Source: Pseudomonas sp. LBUM920 (GTDB taxonomy: Bacteria > Pseudomonadota > Gammaproteobacteria > Pseudomonadales > Pseudomonadaceae). From it: a stretch of 64,000 bases of DNA. The stretch covers positions 3,329,501 through 3,393,500 of the forward strand of contig NZ_CP027762.1 of NCBI RefSeq assembly GCF_003852315.1, given 5' to 3'. Shown here one piece after another: positions 60,663-64,000 of this stretch (positions are counted from its first letter, which is position 1; each line of letters opens with the position of its first letter). The notes under the pieces are model-generated. The model was given only the letters and a program-made list of their open reading frames with translations. It did not search any database and had not been told where the DNA came from. The translations under genes were made by a program, and so were the position numbers.

Positions 60663-61348
60663 GCCTTGGCCTGCTGTTCCAGGTGCAGTTGCAGATCAGG
60701 ATCGATCTGCAACTGCCCTGCCAGTTCATCCAGGTAGCTACGCTCTTCCTGCTGCTGATCATTGACCAGCATCACGCTGGCCAGGTAGATCTCCGAAGCC
60801 ACCGCCGGGTCACGCGCATACTCGGCAAAATCCGCAGCATTCAGCGGCTTGGCCACTTCGGCGTCAAGCCATTGCTGCAGTTGCGGGTCGTCGGTGTGGC
60901 GGCCAATCTCGGTGCTGATCATCTGTTGCTCCTGCGCATCGATCTTGCCATCCGCCTTGGCGGCCGCAATCAATGCACGCAACAGTGCATGGCTGTGGGC
61001 CTCGGCCTCAGGGCCGTCGAGCTGGTCAACCGTCTGAATGGCCTGCTGGGGTGCAGACGCCTGCTGTCGTTGCCAGGCCTGATACGCCTGAAACGCGGCC
61101 ATCCCGAGAGACGCCAATGCCGCGTAATTCATCCCGCCGGAACGCGCCTGCGTCGTACCGCTGGCGGGCCCGCCGCGCAGCAGCCCACCGAGGCCACCCA
61201 ACAATCCACCCAACCCACCGCCGCCCTAGGCATTGCCGGCGCTGGTGTTTTTGAGCAAACCGCCCAACAGGCCGCCCAGGCCACCGCCCGAGGAGGCGCT
61301 GCCTGACTGCCCGCGCAGCAATTGTTCCAATAGATCGCTGGTGTTCAT
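60659..61348 (-). pseudogene. DUF533/TerB-like gene interrupted by an in-frame amber codon
   Basis: Read through one TAG (61226-61228), the frame gives a 229-codon protein: MNTSDLLEQLLRG, Gly/Leu-rich GGGLGGLLGGLL repeats on both sides of the stop, then MNYAALASLGMAAFQAYQAWQRQQ and a TerB-like helical domain (HALLRALIAAAKADGKIDAQEQQMISTEIG, ASEIYLASVMLVNDQQQEERSYLDELAGQL). This is the usual DUF533 layout. The stop differs by one base from CAG (Gln), the likely ancestral codon. Either a fresh null mutation, a sequencing error, or read-through. The C-terminal part could restart at a weak TTG. Confidence 0.85.
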
Positions 61349-61473
61349 GGTCTTACCCTCCCAGGGCGCAGTGTTGGCATTCAACAACCATAGCCCGCCG
61401 CTGCTGGAACACCATGACCGCCGGGCAGGCACGCTCTATGATGACGCCACTGCGCCGTTGAGAGAGAGCACCC

Positions 61474-62001
61474 GTGAACCGTATCGAGCACATCGTGTTG
61501 ATGGCCAACTACAACCAGTGGATGAACCGCAAACTCTACGACGCCGCCAGCACGCTGACGGACGCGGAGCTGGCGGCGGATCGACAGGCGTTTTTTGCCT
61601 CAATCCTCGGCACGCTGAATCACCTCGCGCTGGGGGATACCGTCTGGCTCAAACGTTTTGCCCAGCATCCCGCGGGCTTTTCGGCGCTGGCCCCCTTAAG
61701 TGCGATTGCCACACCCACCGACCTCAAGCAGCTGGCCTTTGCCGATCTGCGCGTGCTGTCAGCCCATCGCGCATGGCTGGATCAGCTCATCATCGAGTGG
61801 GCGCACAGCCTGCGCGATTCCGACCTGGACCAGCACCTGCGTTATCACAACATGCGCGGCGCCGCGAACCACAAGCCGTTCTTTGGCTTGCTGGTGCATT
61901 TTTTCAATCACCAGACCCACCACCGAGGCCAGGCAACCACGCTGCTGACCCAAGCGGGCGTGGATGTAGGCGACACCGACCTGCTGGCACTGATTGACTG
62001 A
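61474..62001 (+). CDS. DinB family protein
   Basis: A 175-residue four-helix-bundle protein of the DinB/YfiT superfamily (not the DNA polymerase). Metal-ligand His positions appear in LGTLNHLALGDTVWLKR (first) and LLVHFFNHQTHHRGQATTLL (second and third). Relatives are thiol-dependent S-transferases or hydrolases with metal. GTG start with GAGAGA upstream. Convergent with the GFA gene, 2 nt apart. Confidence 0.88.
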   Translation: MNRIEHIVLMANYNQWMNRKLYDAASTLTDAELAADRQAFFASILGTLNHLALGDTVWLKRFAQHPAGFSALAPLSAIATPTDLKQLAFADLRVLSAHRAWLDQLIIEWAHSLRDSDLDQHLRYHNMRGAANHKPFFGLLVHFFNHQTHHRGQATTLLTQAGVDVGDTDLLALID

Positions 62002-62003
62002 AC

Positions 62004-62462
62004 TCAGCGTGCGCTGAACGCGGCGTAGGCCTGCATCAAGCGTGGAAAGTCCTGCGGCGCTGGCAATTGCGCAAAGCTTTCGACGGCAGGCGTGGAGGCC
62101 CAGGGCAGCTTTTCGCTGGTCCAGGTTTCCATGAACGGCACGTAGTCGTGGGCGTCATCCAACAACGTCGCGCGCACATTGACGAATTCGTCGATGCCAT
62201 GGGGACGGGTAAACAGCCAGCTCATGCAATGCGGGCAGCAATAGTGACGGTCCACACCGTGCAAGCCGCCTATGACCGGGCAACCCTGGGTCACGGTAAA
62301 GCCACTGGCAGGGATCAAGGCGCTGAGGGAGAACGCGCTTGAGGTCATTTTCCGGCAGCCGCTGCAATGGCAAGCCATGGTAATCACTGGGGGCAGGCTC
62401 ACGCTGAAGCGCACCCGGTTACAACGGCAACTGCCTTCCAGCGGCAACACGTCGACAGTCAT
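62004..62462 (-). CDS. GFA family (glutathione-dependent formaldehyde-activating-like) protein
   Basis: A 152-residue zinc protein. The GFA Cys pattern is present: GSCRCNRVRFSV, MACHCSGCRKMTSSAFS and HYCCPHCMSWLF, giving the seven Cys that hold two Zn. Physiological substrate is uncertain; some members bind S-hydroxymethylglutathione. Start chosen at 62462 with AAGGA 7 nt upstream; the preceding ATG one codon earlier is equally possible. Confidence 0.9.
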   Translation of the reverse strand: MTVDVLPLEGSCRCNRVRFSVSLPPVITMACHCSGCRKMTSSAFSLSALIPASGFTVTQGCPVIGGLHGVDRHYCCPHCMSWLFTRPHGIDEFVNVRATLLDDAHDYVPFMETWTSEKLPWASTPAVESFAQLPAPQDFPRLMQAYAAFSAR

Positions 62463-62644
62463 CATCCATTCCTTTTTATGATTGTTGGCCTCACAGGGTA
62501 ACGCGAACCCGCCGCGGAACAAAACCGAACGCCGCGCCGCGCCTGGAGTCAAAACCCTGAGGCGCCGGGGTTAATTGCCCCGCCCTGCTCACGTGCACCT
62601 GCTGGTCTGGGATGCGCGTACCCCCATAAGAAGGAGACGCTTAC

Positions 62645-62926
62645 ATGGTCACTCACTTCAAGGTCGCCGGGCATCTAGCCTGCGGCCATCACGGCAGCAA
62701 TCTTACGTCCAGCACCGAGCTGAACCGAGTTAAATGCCGCACCTGCCGCAATACCGAAGCCTACAAAGAAGCGCGCCGCACACAACGCAATGCCGCCCGC
62801 CGATCCGCGCGCAAACCCCAGACCCACGCTGCCAGCGACTGGCGCAGTGCGTGGACGCAACGCCTGACCGACCTGCCCGGGTTGCAGCGCTTGCCACGCG
62901 GGTTCAGCGGGCAGCACTTTGTCTGA
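62645..62926 (+). CDS. Small basic protein with possible zinc-binding Cys/His, 93 aa
   Basis: A 93-residue very basic protein. N-terminal CGHH, then KCRTC, resemble a zinc knuckle; the remainder is Arg/Gln-rich (EARRTQRNAARRSARKPQ). Strong AAGGAG ribosome site. Conserved-looking but unnamed; nucleic-acid binding would be a guess. Its last 23 nt overlap the end of the decayed VOC gene on the other strand. Confidence 0.65.
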   Translation: MVTHFKVAGHLACGHHGSNLTSSTELNRVKCRTCRNTEAYKEARRTQRNAARRSARKPQTHAASDWRSAWTQRLTDLPGLQRLPRGFSGQHFV

Positions 62927-63291
62927 GCTGTTCGGGTATTGAGAAGATATTCACCAGGTTCCCGTCGGGTTCCTGCAGCAGTGCGCAAGTATTGCCCTAT
63001 GGCAGAATTGTCACGGCCATGACTACTTGCGTGCTGCTGACCCGCAGCAGGACAGCTTCGACCTCCTCCACTTGAAACGCCGGGATCGCCGAGCAGTTAC
63101 TCGCAGTGACGGCCAATCCGTTGTGATGCAAGCGGACCAAGCGCTCGTCGCCTATCGCCAGAACGACACCCTCGAAATCCATCTCGGCAAAACTGTCAGC
63201 ACGATGCCGCGGCTCGATAGTCGACCGGTTTTAATAACCGTATGCGTTGCTCAAACTGTTGAGTGACGATGGGATCAGATGCAAATTTCAT
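62904..63291 (-). pseudogene. Decayed VOC (glyoxalase/bleomycin-resistance fold) gene
   Basis: The gene begins MKFASDPIVTQQFEQRIRLLKPV as VOC proteins do, then loses frame near 63200. The next frame continues SFAEMDFEGVVLAIGDERLVRLH and IPAFQVEEVEAVLLRV, then meets a TAG (62997-62999) and continues in frame with GNTCALLQEPDGNLVNIFSIPEQL. Relatives have LPWGN at the stop, so the TAG likely replaced TGG (Trp). The N-terminal frame shift also appears to coincide with a deletion of part of the first VOC repeat. Not functional as it stands. Confidence 0.8.
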
Positions 63292-63521
63292 GAGCCGACC
63301 TGACAGGAATGCGCAGGCGCACTCTAATTCAGGGCTGCGTCGGATAGTGACGGGAGCATGTCGTGGCGTGTCAAAACCCTCGCCTCGACGGCAGGTTTCT
63401 CGTGTAGGGCACTGATCTGGCAAGCTTTTTCAACTTTGCGCGAATGCAACAAACACAACGTTCGACCTTGCATCCAAGCGCCTGGGTCTATATATTCCCA
63501 ACCCTGCTGCACCGCGCTACC

Positions 63522-63608
63522 GCCCGAATGGCGAAACTGGTAGACGCATGGGACTTAAAATCCCCCGCTCGTAAGGGCGTCCCGGTTCGATTCCGGGTTC
63601 GGGCACCA
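63522..63608 (+). tRNA. tRNA-Leu (anticodon UAA)
   Basis: An 87-nt class II tRNA with encoded CCA. Acceptor stem GCCCGAA/TTCGGGC, D-loop AACTGGTAGACGC, anticodon loop CTTAAAA with anticodon TAA (63556-63558), long variable arm GCTCGTAAGGGC and T-loop GGTTCGATTCC. It reads UUA/UUG Leu codons. Confidence 0.97.
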
Positions 63609-63616
63609 TAGATATC

Positions 63617-63650
63617 AAGGGCTTGCATGAGGAAACTCATGCAGGCCTTT
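63617..63650 (+). terminator. Intrinsic terminator after tRNA-Leu
   Basis: TGCATGAG-GAAA-CTCATGCA stem with GNRA loop, extended by flanking GC pairs, followed by a T-rich run (TTTTTCTTTTTT). Confidence 0.85.
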
Positions 63651-63811
63651 TTCTTTTTTCCGCAATTGACACACCTGTTCCGCAATTGCCCTCCTGCGGC
63701 GTCCTGCCGAATGCAATTACCCTCCTGTAACCTCAATCGAACTACCCATACTTTCCCATGCTCTATCGAGAGTCGCCTGGGCCCTCCAGGCCAACCCGCA
63801 GGGAGTGGAGT

Positions 63812-63988
63812 ATGTCTGATGATCTGAAAAACCGTGGGCCTCAAGATCGTGCTCGAGTGAACACATCAGAACCTTGGGAGCTAAATCACTGGACGAAGGA
63901 GTTCGGGGTAACAGAGCAACAGCTCAAAGACGCGGTTAAAGCCGTTGGCCCGATGGTGACTGACGTTCGTAAAAAACTCGGCAAGTAA
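63812..63988 (+). CDS. DUF3606 domain protein
   Basis: A 58-residue protein covering the complete DUF3606 pattern: MSDDLKNRGPQDRARVNTSEPWELNHWTKEFGVTEQQLKDAVKAVGPMVTDVRKKLG. It forms a short strand-containing N-terminus and two helices. Function unknown; widespread in proteobacteria, often stress-associated by annotation only. GGAGTGGAG gives a strong ribosome site. Complete within the window. Confidence 0.9.
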   Translation: MSDDLKNRGPQDRARVNTSEPWELNHWTKEFGVTEQQLKDAVKAVGPMVTDVRKKLGK

Positions 63989-64000
63989 TGTCAGACACGC

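Noticed and set aside
63522..63608. Amber-suppressor tRNA that could rescue the two amber-interrupted genes
   Set aside because: The anticodon is UAA, which reads Leu UUA/UUG codons; amber suppression needs CUA.
1..64000. CRISPR array, prophage or insertion sequence
   Set aside because: No regularly spaced direct repeats, phage structural genes or transposase frames were found; the only mobile-type gene is the lone tyrosine recombinase.

Overview
The window is a piece of a fluorescent-group Pseudomonas chromosome. The evidence is the high-GC coding style, an MvaT/MvaV-type H-NS analogue, REP doublets containing the pseudomonad GCGGGCTTGC core, and gene families and neighbourhoods usual in the P. 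fluorescens group (hppD, ahpC-ahpF, modABC, azlCD, CSS-EAL phosphodiesterase, DUF1254, DUF1176). The species cannot be fixed from the sequence alone. Most of the window is ordinary housekeeping and accessory metabolism. No prophage, CRISPR array, rRNA or intact insertion sequence was seen.

Layout. 1-6.6 kb: a truncated hybrid sensor kinase (minus strand) is divergent from a 1375-aa toxin-like protein with a C-terminal YopT/C58-like Cys-His-Asp site, followed by a lone receiver protein. 6.9-14.1 kb: a secreted DUF1254 protein, a J-like membrane protein overlapping a DUF3829-like partner, a small unknown protein, an Asp/Glu racemase, a GNAT acetyltransferase and a DUF1176 protein. 14.2-18 kb: a glycerate/sugar-diacid module (glycerate kinase, CdaR-type regulator, divergent MFS transporter). 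18-25.4 kb: SDR/LysR pair, aldo-keto reductase, RarD-like transporter, hppD, EamA/LysR pair, with two REP doublets. 25.5-35.8 kb: CSS-EAL phosphodiesterase, MvaT-family protein, glyoxalase I, ahpF/ahpC with an upstream OxyR-like site, a divergent tyrosine-recombinase/KfrA-like pair, glutathione reductase and galU.

36-40 kb: small proteins and lipoproteins, then alkylation repair (AlkB and an Ada whose N-terminal zinc site is degenerate). 40-46 kb: CGNR regulator, alpha/beta hydrolase, nitronate monooxygenase, then modABC behind a clear ModE-type operator. 46-53.5 kb: topoisomerase IB, ABC-F ATPase, small genes, azlCD, and an arsRB operon behind a palindromic operator. 53.6-60.7 kb: a protein with two EF-hand/dockerin-like Asp loops, an AraC regulator, a LysE exporter, and mgtA behind a roughly 750-nt leader. 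That leader contains a 102-aa ORF and a 12-codon mini-ORF whose stop codon lies in the loop of a strong palindromic hairpin. 60.7-64 kb: a DUF533/TerB-like gene split by an in-frame amber codon, DinB and GFA proteins, a decayed VOC gene, tRNA-Leu(UAA) and a DUF3606 protein.

The most noteworthy items are the mgtA leader, the toxin-like protein, the recombinase/KfrA pair with its 18-bp operator-like palindrome, the Ada with lost zinc ligands, and the two genes broken by amber codons near the right end.
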